Shown: piece after piece, positions 49,995-61,876 of the stretch
How positions within the stretch are numbered: position 1 is the stretch's first letter
Layout: each line of letters opens with the position of its first letter
Assembly (NCBI GenBank): GCA_019634615.1
Contig: JAHCAZ010000007.1
Span: 62,001-126,000 of the forward strand
From: Opitutaceae bacterium
GTDB lineage: Bacteria; Verrucomicrobiota; Verrucomicrobiia; Opitutales; Opitutaceae
Direction of reading: 5' to 3'
DNA: 64,000 nt
Program-made: the position numbers and the translations under genes
The notes under the pieces: model-generated
Seen by the model: only the letters and a program-made list of their open reading frames with translations
Told to the model about the DNA's origin: nothing
Databases searched by the model: none

Positions 49995-50912
49995 TCACTT
50001 GCCGAGGAAGTAACCGCGCTGCTTCTCCGAGATCGGCAGGCCGGCTTTCTCCATCACCTGCAGCAGGTCCTCCCAGATCAGGCGCTTCTTCTTGTTCGTC
50101 GGCTCGCGCAGGATGTAACTCGGATGGTAGGTGACCATGAGCGGTCGGCCGGCGAACTCGTGCCAGCGGCCGCGCGCCTCGCCCAGGGTCTTGAAGCGGT
50201 TGAAGCCCAGCAGGCCCTCGACGGCGGTCTTACCCAGCGCCACCAAGAGCGCCGGCGCCACGACCTCGATCTGCGCCCGGAGGTAAGGCAGGCAGTAGCG
50301 CATCTCCTCCTCGGTCGGGGGCCGGTTGCCCACCTGCCCGCCCGGCCCCGATCCCGGGATCTCGGGCCGCCAGTTCATGATGTTGCCGATGTAGACGTCG
50401 CTGCGCTGCAGCCCCATGCCCTGGATCATCTTGGTGAGCAGCTGGCCGGCCGGGCCGACAAAGGGCTCACCCTGCACCTCTTCCTCGGCCCCGGGCGCCT
50501 CGCCGACGAACATGAGGCGGGCGTCGATGTTGCCGACGCCGAAGACCACCTGCTTGCCCGGTTTCACATGGGCGCGGCACACCGGGTCATTCAACACGAG
50601 CTCCCGCAAGGCGGCCCAGCGCGCGGCCTTGGCGCCTTCCGGCAGGCTCACCTCCGGCGGCGGCGGCAGTTTCGCGGCAGCGGGTGGAACGGCAGTGACC
50701 GGCGTCTCCTCGCGCGGCATCCGGCGCGGCGCCTCCACGGGTGCCGCGGCCGCCGCTGGTGCCGGGGCGGCGGCCTCGCCCGCTTCCGCCCGGCGGCCCG
50801 CCACCTGCGCACGCAGCCGGCGCAACGCCTCGTCGGTCACCGGCACGGACCGCACCCCGGCCGCCTTGAGCCGCTGCAGTTCCTCGGTGATCGCGGTGAG
50901 CGAGGCGCGCAT
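49995..50912 (-). CDS. family 4-like uracil-DNA glycosylase with missing Fe-S cysteines
   Basis: 305 residues. After an Ala- and Pro-rich linker (about 45-100) the catalytic domain has MFVGEAPGAEEEVQGEPFVG at 134-153, the motif A of thermostable family 4 UDGs, and MVTYHPSYILRE as motif B. Family 4 enzymes hold a 4Fe-4S cluster by four Cys (C-x2-C, then one in an x-K-C-R-P stretch, then one more). Here only C112 and C207 remain: the first position of the pair is Asp109 and the third is Trp181 in IMNWRPE. It would remove uracil from DNA; cluster binding is doubtful. Start ATG 50912 by fit; an extension exists upstream but overlaps ribE. Confidence 0.8.
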   Translation of the reverse strand: MRASLTAITEELQRLKAAGVRSVPVTDEALRRLRAQVAGRRAEAGEAAAPAPAAAAAPVEAPRRMPREETPVTAVPPAAAKLPPPPEVSLPEGAKAARWAALRELVLNDPVCRAHVKPGKQVVFGVGNIDARLMFVGEAPGAEEEVQGEPFVGPAGQLLTKMIQGMGLQRSDVYIGNIMNWRPEIPGSGPGGQVGNRPPTEEEMRYCLPYLRAQIEVVAPALLVALGKTAVEGLLGFNRFKTLGEARGRWHEFAGRPLMVTYHPSYILREPTNKKKRLIWEDLLQVMEKAGLPISEKQRGYFLGK

Positions 50913-50917
50913 GGTCG

Positions 50918-51514
50918 TCAGGCGCGGGTTCCCGCCATCAGCTTTTCCACGTACTTGCCCAGCAGGTCGAACTCGAGGTTGACCCGTTGACCGGGGCGTT
51001 TCTCGCCCAGATTGGTGACCGCGAGCGTGTGCGGGATCAGCCAGACCGCGAGGGTGTCGCCGGTGGTTTCCGCGACCGTCAGCGAGATGCCGTCGATGGC
51101 GATGCTGCCCTTGTGCACCAGGTACCGACCGCCGCCAGCCGGAGCGCGCACGCGGAGATAATGATCCTGACCGCGCGGCTCGAAGACCTCGATGACGCCG
51201 CAACCGTCAATATGGCCGGAGACGAAGTGTCCGCCCACCTTGCCGTCGAAGCGCAGGCTGCGCTCGAGGTTGACGCCGGCGCCCGGCTGCAGGTCGCCGA
51301 GGTTCGTCAGCCGCTTGGTCTCCTCGAGCAGATCGAACTCCACCGCCTGCGGGCCGATGGCGGCGACGGTGAGACAGCAGCCGTTGACGGCGAGGCTGTC
51401 GCCGATCGCGAGGCCCTCGCGCACGCGCTGGGCCGCCAGTTGCAGCCGCCAGGCCTTGGCGCCGGCGGTGAATGAGATCACGGTGCCCTTTTCCTCGACG
51501 ATTCCGGTGAACAT
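50918..51514 (-). CDS. ribE: riboflavin synthase, alpha subunit
   Basis: 198 residues. MFTGIVEEKGTVISF is the canonical start and two lumazine-binding repeats follow, each with a G-D-S-x-A-V-N-G or I-D-G-I-S-L-T core (DSLAVNGCCLTVAA, IDGISLTVAE). It dismutates two lumazines to riboflavin. No other rib gene is next to it. It lies 5 bp upstream of the uracil-DNA glycosylase gene on the same strand. Confidence 0.93.
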   Translation of the reverse strand: MFTGIVEEKGTVISFTAGAKAWRLQLAAQRVREGLAIGDSLAVNGCCLTVAAIGPQAVEFDLLEETKRLTNLGDLQPGAGVNLERSLRFDGKVGGHFVSGHIDGCGVIEVFEPRGQDHYLRVRAPAGGGRYLVHKGSIAIDGISLTVAETTGDTLAVWLIPHTLAVTNLGEKRPGQRVNLEFDLLGKYVEKLMAGTRA

Positions 51515-51529
51515 GGTGAAGGGAGGCGG

Positions 51530-52933
51530 TTACTTGAGTTTGACCCGCAGCACGGCGGTCTCGCCACCGCGGTCGACGAGCACGACGAACTCGCTGCGGG
51601 CGCGATCGGCCTCGATCGCGGCGAGCTGGGCGGCGGCCCCGGCGAAGTCGGCGACCGGCACACCGTCGATTTCCTTGATCCAGTCGTCCATCCGCAGCCC
51701 GGCCGTGCTGGCGGGCGCGTTGGCCTTGACGAAGTGGGCGATCACCCCGCGGTGGCTCGCCAGCTTGGCGCGCCGCACGGCGCCATCCGCATACGTGAAG
51801 GCGCGCACCGTCAGCCCGACGAAGTCGAAATACCGGCGCTCCGCCTCCCGTGGCAGCGTCGGGGCGTCCTCGAGCGTCGCCGTGATCTCCATGCGCTGGT
51901 CGCCCCGCAGCACGCCGAGTGTCACGGTGTCGCCCGGGCGGCGCCGGTCGATCTCGCGGTCAAGGTAGGCCGCGACGACGCGATCGGGCTTGTAGAGGGG
52001 CAGCGGTGCGCCCGCGAAGGTGAGGATGATGTCGCGCTCGCGCAGGCCGGCCTTTTCCGCGGGGCTGCCCTCGAGCACCTCGCTGACGACGAGCCCTGTC
52101 TGACCGCCAAGTTTCATGAAGGCCGCGACCTCGGGATCGAGCGGCTCGAGGCCGTTCGCGCCGAGCCAGGCCAAGGGGCGGCCCTCCGGATTCTGCGGCA
52201 CGCGCCCGAGATGCGGCAGGACCTCCTCGGCCAGCGTCACGGCACTGGATTCGTCGGGATTGACCATCACGACCGGCAGGCCACCGCGATCCCGGGCCGA
52301 ATACTGGACAAACGTCTGGCCGAAGCCGCCGACGGTCAGGCCGACAAAGCCGCCCGTCGCATCGAACACCGGCATGCCCTGCCCCGCCACGTCCTGCGCC
52401 AGGACGGCGGTGCGCTGCGGGAGACGCTGGATGATGGCGACCCGGCTGCTGAGGAAGAACGGCGCGAAATCCTCGTCCTTCTTGCGGAGGCCGATACCCC
52501 ACAGTTCCTCGGCGATCGCGGGCGCGGGATTGCCGGGTCGAGCGAATCGGGTAACGGGCACGAGACGCGGCCGGGCCTTTTCCTCGACGCGGATGAAGTG
52601 CCAGCCGGTGTACTCGTCGGGACCGAGGTACGTCGCGGCGAAGTATGCCGTGACCGGCGTCCCCGGCAGGTACACGCGGAAATCCTTCAGCTGGCTCGCC
52701 GTGACGCGCGGGTTGACCGCGGCCGCCGGGAAGATGATCGTGCCGGCGTCGTCCGCCACGACGCCGAAGACCTCGGTCGGTCGGCGATCGAGCTCGGTCT
52801 CGGTGAAGAATTCGATGGCGACGACGCAGTTGACCCGCTCCGCCCAGAGCGCCTGACGGTCGGGCGACTGGGCCGAGAGCCCTGCGGCCACGGCCAGGGC
52901 CAGCGACAGGAATGCGAGACGGAGGCGAATCAT
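51530..52933 (-). CDS. HtrA-like PDZ protein lacking the catalytic triad
   Basis: 467 residues with a signal peptide ([20 protein letters not shown]). A trypsin-like domain of about 160 residues is followed by two PDZ domains (about 255-350 and 380-465). In place of T-N-x-H-V it has FPAAAV (68-73), in place of D-L-A-V it has YTGWHFIRV (108-116), and in place of G-N-S-G-G-P it has GQGMPV (184-189). All three catalytic residues are gone, so it should not be a protease. The fold and PDZ pair suggest a binding or regulatory partner. Its start overlaps the htrA stop (ATGA), which supports joint expression. Confidence 0.83.
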   Translation of the reverse strand: MIRLRLAFLSLALAVAAGLSAQSPDRQALWAERVNCVVAIEFFTETELDRRPTEVFGVVADDAGTIIFPAAAVNPRVTASQLKDFRVYLPGTPVTAYFAATYLGPDEYTGWHFIRVEEKARPRLVPVTRFARPGNPAPAIAEELWGIGLRKKDEDFAPFFLSSRVAIIQRLPQRTAVLAQDVAGQGMPVFDATGGFVGLTVGGFGQTFVQYSARDRGGLPVVMVNPDESSAVTLAEEVLPHLGRVPQNPEGRPLAWLGANGLEPLDPEVAAFMKLGGQTGLVVSEVLEGSPAEKAGLRERDIILTFAGAPLPLYKPDRVVAAYLDREIDRRRPGDTVTLGVLRGDQRMEITATLEDAPTLPREAERRYFDFVGLTVRAFTYADGAVRRAKLASHRGVIAHFVKANAPASTAGLRMDDWIKEIDGVPVADFAGAAAQLAAIEADRARSEFVVLVDRGGETAVLRVKLK

Positions 52934-54273
52934 GGCTTCAAGACGTAGAGGGATACGCGGTGATTGCGACTGGTTTCAACCAAAGTTGGCGCCGGCTTGG
53001 CCTCGTAGGCCGCATAGGCCTGGCGGGCCTCGTCGAGGCTGGTGATGGGCTGGCCGTCGATCTTCGTGATGATGTCGCCGCGGGCGAGGCCGGCGACGGC
53101 CGCCGGATAACCCGCCTGCACGCCGATCACGATGAGGCCCGCGGCGGCGGCCAATTGGTTCTCGCGCGCGTAGGTGCGGGAGACCGAGCGAACACTGAGA
53201 CCCCATTTCTCGAAGGCCCACGGCTCGCCCACCCGGCTCTCGAGCGGCTCGGTCATGACGGCACCCTCCCGGTTCTCGGTGCCGCGGCGGTAGGCCAGCT
53301 TGAGCGTGGCGCCCACGGGCTGGCTCGCGATGAGGTTCTGGATGGCGGGCAATTGCTCGGGGAAGCGTCCGTCCACCGGCCGCCCGTCGATGGCGAGCAG
53401 GATGTCGCCGCCGCGCAACCCGGCGCGCGCCGCGGGCGAGCCCGTGTCGACGCTGTTGATGAGCAGACCCGTGTTGAGCTCGAGGGCGTAGAACCCCTCG
53501 AGGTCCTGCAGCGCCCCGGGCACGAGGCCGATGTAGCTGCGGCGGATGACGCCGTCGCGCACGAGCCCGGCCATGATCCGGCGGGCGACGTCGGCCGGGA
53601 TCGCGAAGCTCAGGTTGTCGGCGCCGAGGTAGCTGCGGGAGTTGATGCCGATGACCTCGCCGTCCTCGGTCACCAGCGGCCCGCCGGAGTTGCCCGGGTT
53701 GATCGCGGCGTCGGTCTGGAGCCAGGTGTTGAAGGAGCCGGTCTCGTAACCACGCACGCCTTGGGCGTCCGCGAAATAGCGCCGGGTGTTCGAGATGATG
53801 CCGCGCGTGACTGTGCGGGTGAGGCCGTGCGGCGTGCCGACCGCATAGACGGTCTGCCCCGGGTGGAGCTTCGTGCTGTCGCCAAAGGCGGCGTGGGCGA
53901 AGGTGAGCCGGCGGCGGCTGACCTCGCTCTGGTCGAGCTGCAGCACGGCGAGGTCCGTCCAGTGGTCCCAGCCGACGAGGCGGGCGCCGACGCGCTCGAG
54001 GCTGGCGAGGGTCACGTTGATCTCGACGGCATTGGGGCTCGCGACGTGGGCGTTGGTGAGGATCAGGCCGTTGGCATCGAGGATCACGCCGGAACCGACG
54101 CCGGCGCTGAAGCGGCGCGTGCCCGAGTCGTACTCGACCTCACGGACGTCGATGCGCACGACGGCGTCGAGCAGGCGGTTGAAACCGCGTTTCATGGCGC
54201 CTTCCGCCGGGAGCGTCGCCCCGAGGAGCAGCAGCCCGCTCAGCATGATTGACCGGAGATGCGAAAACCCCAC
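52930..54273 (-). CDS. HtrA/DegP-type periplasmic serine protease
   Basis: 447 residues from a GTG at 54273. A signal peptide ([20 protein letters not shown]) precedes a trypsin-like domain with His76 in LTNAHVAS, Asp107 in HWTDLAVLQ and Ser196 in [10 protein letters not shown], then two PDZ domains. It acts as a periplasmic chaperone and protease for damaged envelope proteins. The GTG is chosen because it gives the signal peptide a basic n-region; an ATG at 54246 removes it, and an ATG at 54303 would overlap leuS. It is divergent from leuS and coupled to the triad-less homologue downstream. Confidence 0.9.
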   Translation of the reverse strand: MGFSHLRSIMLSGLLLLGATLPAEGAMKRGFNRLLDAVVRIDVREVEYDSGTRRFSAGVGSGVILDANGLILTNAHVASPNAVEINVTLASLERVGARLVGWDHWTDLAVLQLDQSEVSRRRLTFAHAAFGDSTKLHPGQTVYAVGTPHGLTRTVTRGIISNTRRYFADAQGVRGYETGSFNTWLQTDAAINPGNSGGPLVTEDGEVIGINSRSYLGADNLSFAIPADVARRIMAGLVRDGVIRRSYIGLVPGALQDLEGFYALELNTGLLINSVDTGSPAARAGLRGGDILLAIDGRPVDGRFPEQLPAIQNLIASQPVGATLKLAYRRGTENREGAVMTEPLESRVGEPWAFEKWGLSVRSVSRTYARENQLAAAAGLIVIGVQAGYPAAVAGLARGDIITKIDGQPITSLDEARQAYAAYEAKPAPTLVETSRNHRVSLYVLKP

Positions 54274-54291
54274 TGTTGGCGGATTCAAACG

Positions 54292-56862
<2,571 letters not shown>

Positions 56863-56884
56863 CCCAAGTATGGCCTTGCACGAT

Positions 56885-56927
56885 TAGGGTTATCACCCTA
56901 GTTTTGGGTTTGAACATCCAAACCCCA
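56885..56927. promoter_or_regulatory. two tandem inverted repeats upstream of fecR
   Basis: TAGGGT-N4-ACCCTA lies at 56885-56900 and GGGTTTG-N6-CAAACCC at about 56906-56925, both between leuS and the ATG at 56936. Each is a perfect dyad of 6 or 7 bp per arm. They could be operators or short RNA hairpins for the polysaccharide export operon. No T-tract follows, so termination of leuS is not their obvious job. Confidence 0.4.
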
Positions 56928-56935
56928 CCGCCGCC

Positions 56936-57832
56936 ATGAATATCTCACCGCTCATCTCCACCACCGCCCGGGTGGCGGTTTGTGCATTTCTGGTCGTTCT
57001 TCTCGGCACCCTCGACGCCTCGGCCCAGGGCCGCCGGAAAAATCCGACGAGCAAGCTCTATGTGGCCGACGTCAACGGTTCCGCCCAGATCGACACCGGC
57101 GAGACGATCGATGATCTCACCAAGCGCTCGGTCTATACCGCCCAGGGCACCGTGATCGAGACCAAGGAGGACTCGACGAACGCCATGGTGTTGTCCAATG
57201 GCACGGGCATCTACTTCGATCCCGCCACCCGCCTCGAGGTCCGCAAGTTCGTCCAGGAGCCCTTCACGCCGAACCGCAACGACATGGAGGTCGAGCCGTC
57301 GGTGTCGGCGACCGAGACCTTCCTGAGCCGTGGCGCCGTCGGCCTCTGCACGAGCAAGCTCGTCGCGGGCTCGACGATGAATTACAACACGCCGCACGCC
57401 AGTATCCGCATCCGCGGGCGTCGCGCCGCCATCCAGGTCACGCCGGAGGGCACGACGGTCTCGCTGATCGAGGGCGACATCACCGTGCGCTCGGGCGCGC
57501 TCGACGCCGGCGGCCAGCGGCTCGAGCCCGGCCAGCAGGCGATCATCAGCCCGAGCGGCGGGATCCGGATCCAGCCCATCCCGCCCGGCGAGCTGAAGGG
57601 CGTCGAGGACAAGGTCTCGATGGCCTGCGCCGCGCGCAAGACCGTGTACTTTGACGTCAAGGAAAAGCAGGAAAGCGGCCTCGACGAGGGTCAGGCCGAG
57701 GGCGAGGTCACGGCCTTTGACGAGGCGGCCGGTGCCGGTGAGGATGATGAGATCGTCGCCATCGAGGTCACGCCGCCGGGGGTCTCGCCCGACGTCACCG
57801 TCAGCGCCGCATCGATCCCACGGCCCAACTAA
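56936..57832 (+). CDS. FecR-domain periplasmic protein
   Basis: 298 residues. An N-terminal signal sequence (VAVCAFLVVLLGTLDASAQ) precedes a FecR domain with ASIRIRGRRAAIQVTPEGT and SLIEGDITVRSG. FecR domains in iron regulation sense periplasmic signals through an anti-sigma partner, but no sigma factor or TonB receptor is here. In polysaccharide loci similar proteins appear as periplasmic parts next to outer-membrane channels. The last 60 residues are acidic and low complexity. First of four genes read together. Confidence 0.83.
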   Translation: MNISPLISTTARVAVCAFLVVLLGTLDASAQGRRKNPTSKLYVADVNGSAQIDTGETIDDLTKRSVYTAQGTVIETKEDSTNAMVLSNGTGIYFDPATRLEVRKFVQEPFTPNRNDMEVEPSVSATETFLSRGAVGLCTSKLVAGSTMNYNTPHASIRIRGRRAAIQVTPEGTTVSLIEGDITVRSGALDAGGQRLEPGQQAIISPSGGIRIQPIPPGELKGVEDKVSMACAARKTVYFDVKEKQESGLDEGQAEGEVTAFDEAAGAGEDDEIVAIEVTPPGVSPDVTVSAASIPRPN

Positions 57833-57853
57833 CCCGCGATCCTCACCCGCCGG

Positions 57854-58993
57854 ATGCCCCCTTCACCGCTCCCCCGCCTCGCGCTGGCCGCCGCGCTTTC
57901 CGCGCTGCTGGCCTGTCCGCCCGCGCATGCCCTGGTGAGCCTGAACGACGGCCGCAACCAGATCTACGTCACCGCGAGCGCCGGCTTTTCCTGGGACTCG
58001 AACATCTACGCGAACGCCACCAGCGGGGGCGACTACCTCTTCAACGCCGGACTGGGCCTCGAGCTCAAGCGCCGGGCCGGGCTCATCTCCGTTGACGGCA
58101 GCGTCGGCATCGACGCGACCCGGTTTGCCGACAACACCGCGGAGAACGCCCTGAATCCCCGCTTCCGCACCGAGTTCTCGAAACAGAGCGGCCGCACCAC
58201 CGGCGTCCTTTCGCTCGGGGCCGCGCGCCAGAGCCGCGCTGACAGCGCGGTCAACCTGCGCAGCGAGTCGTGGCTCTATGACGCGGCCCTCAACCTCAAG
58301 TACCCGATCATCGAGCGCTACTCCGTCGCCGGCTCGGTCGGCTACTCCCGCCTCGACTACGTGAACAACGCCGTGCTGGTTGACCTCCAGACCTTCAGCG
58401 CGAGCGCCGATCTGTTCTACGTCTACACCTCCGAGCGCGACCTGTTCGCCGGCTACCGCTACCGCCACGGCGAGACCTCGGCCTCGTCCGCCTTCGACGA
58501 CCACGCGTTCACGGTCGGCGTCTCCGGCAAGATCCTGCCCAAGCTCAACGGCGTCGTGCGCGTCGGTTACCAGGTGCGCGATCCCTCCGGCACCAGCGAG
58601 GACGCCTACACGGCCCTGACGGCCTCCGCGGCGACCACCTGGAATCTCTCGCGGCGCATCACCCTGACCGGCCAGGCGGCCAAGGATTTCAGCACGACGG
58701 CGACCAACCTCAACATCGACGCCCTCACCTTCAACCTCGACGTGCAGTACGCGATGAACTCGAAGCTCAGCTTCGCGAGCGGCGCCGGCTATGGCATCAA
58801 CGAGTTCCTCGGCGTCCCGGGCGCCGACCGCAAGGACGAGTTCTTCACCTGGAACCTCGGCGCCAACTACAAGGTCCTCGACGAGCGCCTCACCGTCGCC
58901 CTGGTGTATGCGTACTTGCGCAACTGGTCGACCTTGGATTACTCCGACTTCGAGCGCAACTCCCTCAACCTGAACCTGTCTTCGCGTTTCTGA
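57854..58993 (+). CDS. outer-membrane beta-barrel protein of the polysaccharide export operon
   Basis: 379 residues. A signal peptide (LALAAALSALLACPPAHA) is followed by alternating amphipathic strands such as YVTASAGFSWDSNIYANA, aromatic girdles, and a C-terminal Phe (NLNLSSRF), the outer-membrane barrel signature. Similar barrels accompany Wza/Wzc pairs in exopolysaccharide loci (EpsL-like or VpsM-like). It likely forms the outer-membrane path or a strand-docking partner. No transport substrate can be assigned. 21 bp after fecR. Confidence 0.8.
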   Translation: MPPSPLPRLALAAALSALLACPPAHALVSLNDGRNQIYVTASAGFSWDSNIYANATSGGDYLFNAGLGLELKRRAGLISVDGSVGIDATRFADNTAENALNPRFRTEFSKQSGRTTGVLSLGAARQSRADSAVNLRSESWLYDAALNLKYPIIERYSVAGSVGYSRLDYVNNAVLVDLQTFSASADLFYVYTSERDLFAGYRYRHGETSASSAFDDHAFTVGVSGKILPKLNGVVRVGYQVRDPSGTSEDAYTALTASAATTWNLSRRITLTGQAAKDFSTTATNLNIDALTFNLDVQYAMNSKLSFASGAGYGINEFLGVPGADRKDEFFTWNLGANYKVLDERLTVALVYAYLRNWSTLDYSDFERNSLNLNLSSRF

Positions 58994-58994
58994 C

Positions 58995-59639
58995 ATGTCC
59001 CCCACCAGACGGCTTCCCCTCCTCCGCGGCCTGGCCCGGCTTGCGTGCTGGCTCGGGCTGATCCTGTCCTGCGCCCACGCCCAGACGACCGACCCCGCGA
59101 TCGACCCCCGCAAGGCCCTCGTCTATCGCATCGCCACCAACGACAGCCTCCGCATCGGCGTCTTCCAGGAGCCCGACCTGGATATCATCGGCCGGGTGGA
59201 CATGAAGGGCACGATCAACCTCCCCCTCCTCGGCCCCATCCGCATCGTCGGCCTCACCATCCCGGAGGCCCAGGGCACGATCGAGGCCGCCTATCGCGAC
59301 GGCCGCTATCTCCGCAATCCCCAGGTGACCATCACCGTCGAGGTGTACGCCCCGCGCGAGGTCTCCATCCAGGGCCAGATCAAGAGCCCCGGGCGCTACG
59401 TGCTGCCGATCGAGCAGACGATGACCGTGCTCGAGCTGGTGACGAAGGCCAACGGGTTCACGGACACCGCGAAGGGCACGGCCGTGAGCGTCACCCGCAT
59501 TCATCCCGACGGCCGCAAGGAAGTGTTCACCGTGGACGTCGAGAGCCTCATCAAGGGCAAGGACCGGGCCAAGGCCGCCGACAATTCCCTCAATCTCCTG
59601 CCCGGCGATATAGTCTACGTCCCCGAACGCCTGATCTGA
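58995..59639 (+). CDS. polysaccharide export protein, Wza-like
   Basis: 214 residues. After a signal peptide (LACWLGLILSCAHA) comes the Poly_export domain: LRIGVFQEPDLDIIGRVDMK, then ITVEVYAPREVSIQGQIKSP and a SLBB-type segment with LPGDIVYVPERLI. The protein is much shorter than Wza (about 360 residues) and lacks the C-terminal transmembrane helix region, so the neighbouring barrel may supply the outer-membrane channel. It begins 1 bp after the barrel gene. Octameric ring assembly in the periplasm is the family precedent. Confidence 0.88.
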   Translation: MSPTRRLPLLRGLARLACWLGLILSCAHAQTTDPAIDPRKALVYRIATNDSLRIGVFQEPDLDIIGRVDMKGTINLPLLGPIRIVGLTIPEAQGTIEAAYRDGRYLRNPQVTITVEVYAPREVSIQGQIKSPGRYVLPIEQTMTVLELVTKANGFTDTAKGTAVSVTRIHPDGRKEVFTVDVESLIKGKDRAKAADNSLNLLPGDIVYVPERLI

Positions 59640-59650
59640 TCCGCCCCCTC

Positions 59651-61813
59651 ATGGCCGAAATATCCGGAAAACCACCCGCCATCCCGTCGCCCCACGACAA
59701 GGAAGAGCACCTGGCCGAGCGGCGCACGCTGCGGGATTATTACATCATCATCCGGGAACGCCTCTGGATCGCGCTGCCGCTCGCGCTGCTCGTCTCGCTC
59801 AGCGTCGGCTACTGGCAGGCCCGCGAGACGAAGATGTTCGCGAGCTCGGCCACGATGCAGTTCGAGAAGCCCGAGACGATCGTCACGACCCAGGGCGTCG
59901 TCGACGCCTCCGTCCGCTCCGACATCGATCTCAACACCTACCTGCAGATCCTCAACAGCAACCAGCTGCGCAACCGCATCGTCGAGTCCTTCACGCCCGA
60001 GGAAGTGGCCGTCCTGCAGCGCCCGTTCCTGCGCACGGCCCAGCCGGGCGCGCCGCCGCCCTCCGCCGGCGGGGCCCTCGGGTCGGTCAGCATCGAGTCC
60101 GTCCGCAACAGCCTCATGATCGTCGTCACCGCGCGGCACCAGGACCCCGAGGCCGCCGCCCTGGTGGCCCAGCGCTACGTCGACCAGTTCATCCGCTACC
60201 TCCTCGACAACCTCAGCGGCAAGAACGAGGTCGCCGTCGACTTCCTCCGCGAGCGCGCCGAGCAGCTCCGCAAGGAATCCGAGGAGAAATCCCAGCGCCT
60301 GCAGGCCTACATGCAGACCCACAACCTCGTGTCGCTCGACAGCAGCATGAGCCTGATCGACGACCGCCTGCGCAGCATCAATTCCGCCCTCACCGCCGCC
60401 CGCCTCAAGCGCCTCGAGCTCGAGACCGTCACCACGCAGATCAACGAGTTCCGGCAGGCCGACCGCAATCTCCTCGAGATCGCCACCGTCGCCGGCCACG
60501 GCACCGTGCCCACGCTCAAGTCGCAGCTGGCCGGCCTGCGCCAGGACCAGGCCCGCCTCGCGGAACGCTACCTCGAGCGCCACCCGAAGATGATCGACGC
60601 CAGCAACGCGATCGCCGTGACCGAGGAGCAGCTCGAGCGGGCCATCGACCTCGCCATCGCCGACCTCGCCAGCAGCCTCGCCGACGCCCGCGCCAACGAG
60701 ACCAAGCTCCAGGGCGAGTACGCCCGCAACGAGCAGGAGGCCCTGAAGCTGCGCGCCCTCCGCGTCGACTTCGACAGCCTCAAGAGCGACGCCGACGTCG
60801 CCAAGGCGAACTACACCCAGATCCTCACGCGCCTCAACGAGACCAACACGACGAAGTACCTCGAGAAGATCCCGGTCCGCCCCCTCGACAAGGCCCAGAT
60901 CCCCGGTTCCCCCTACGCGCCCAATCTCCGCCAGATCATCCGCACCTGCATCGGCCTCGGCCTCCTCGTCTTCGTCGGCGTCGCGGTCGGCCTCAGCTTC
61001 ATCGACGACCGCATCAAGAGCGCCTGGGACGTCGAGTCCTTCATCGGCGTCAACCTCCTGGGCATCATCCCCGACCTCTCGGGCCTCAAGGACGCGGAGA
61101 AGTACTCGATGATGCTGTCCGACACCCAGGCGCCCGGCGTCGAGGCGTTCCTCAGTGTCTACAGCGCCGTCAAGATCCACTCGAAGTTCGATTTCCCGAA
61201 GTCGATTCTGGTCACCAGCACGATCCCCGGCGAGGGCAAGACCCTCATCTCCTGCAATCTCGCCGGCTGCTTCGCCCGCCACAGCCGCAGGACGCTGATC
61301 ATCGACGGCGACCTCCGCCGCCCGATGCTGCACCGTCACTTCCAGCAGCAGAACAACAAGGGCCTCATGACCTGGTTCGAGGGCGGCGCCCCTCTCGACG
61401 GCGACCTGACGACCGAGCCGAGCCTCGGCATCATCAAGATCGACGAGAACCTCTCCCTGCTCTGCTCCGGCGGCCGCTCCAAGAGCCCGACCGAGATCCT
61501 CGAGAATCCGGCCTTCGGCCACCTGCTCGAGCGCCTCAAGAAGCACTTCGACCTCGTGATCGTCGACTCCCCGCCGCTCGGCGCCGTGACCGACAGCCTG
61601 CTGATCGCGGAGCGCACCGACGAGGTCATCTACGTCTGCCGCTTCAACCGCGCCTACCGCAAGCACATCAAACTTTACATCAAGGCCATGCGCAACGCGA
61701 AGAACGAGATCCTCGGCGTCGTGCTCAACGGCCTGTCCCCGCGGCGCATCGAGTACTACTCGAACTACCGCTACTACCGCAGCTACAAGAAATACTACGG
61801 CGCCCAGTCGTAG
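59651..61813 (+). CDS. Wzc-like polysaccharide co-polymerase and tyrosine autokinase
   Basis: 720 residues. Wzz-type first transmembrane helix at about 37-53, a long periplasmic coiled-coil region (200-400), a second helix near 430, then a BY-kinase domain with Walker A TIPGEGKT (K530), Walker A' DGDLRRP (552-558) and Walker B VIVDSPPLG. The C-terminus is a tyrosine cluster (YYSNYRYYRSYKKYY), the autophosphorylated tail. It sets chain length and controls export. No separate phosphatase gene (Wzb) is seen. It lies 11 bp after the Wza-like gene. Confidence 0.93.
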   Translation: MAEISGKPPAIPSPHDKEEHLAERRTLRDYYIIIRERLWIALPLALLVSLSVGYWQARETKMFASSATMQFEKPETIVTTQGVVDASVRSDIDLNTYLQILNSNQLRNRIVESFTPEEVAVLQRPFLRTAQPGAPPPSAGGALGSVSIESVRNSLMIVVTARHQDPEAAALVAQRYVDQFIRYLLDNLSGKNEVAVDFLRERAEQLRKESEEKSQRLQAYMQTHNLVSLDSSMSLIDDRLRSINSALTAARLKRLELETVTTQINEFRQADRNLLEIATVAGHGTVPTLKSQLAGLRQDQARLAERYLERHPKMIDASNAIAVTEEQLERAIDLAIADLASSLADARANETKLQGEYARNEQEALKLRALRVDFDSLKSDADVAKANYTQILTRLNETNTTKYLEKIPVRPLDKAQIPGSPYAPNLRQIIRTCIGLGLLVFVGVAVGLSFIDDRIKSAWDVESFIGVNLLGIIPDLSGLKDAEKYSMMLSDTQAPGVEAFLSVYSAVKIHSKFDFPKSILVTSTIPGEGKTLISCNLAGCFARHSRRTLIIDGDLRRPMLHRHFQQQNNKGLMTWFEGGAPLDGDLTTEPSLGIIKIDENLSLLCSGGRSKSPTEILENPAFGHLLERLKKHFDLVIVDSPPLGAVTDSLLIAERTDEVIYVCRFNRAYRKHIKLYIKAMRNAKNEILGVVLNGLSPRRIEYYSNYRYYRSYKKYYGAQS

Positions 61814-61876
61814 CCGCGGCGGACGCCGCGCATTTCCGGCTTCATTCCCGCGCCCGCGCGCGCCACGCTGCCTGCC

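Noticed and set aside
61814..61876. GC-rich hairpin (CGCGGCG-GA-CGCCGCG) after the wzc-like gene as a terminator
   Set aside because: The loop is only two bases and no T-tract follows; such dyads are expected by chance in this GC-rich sequence.
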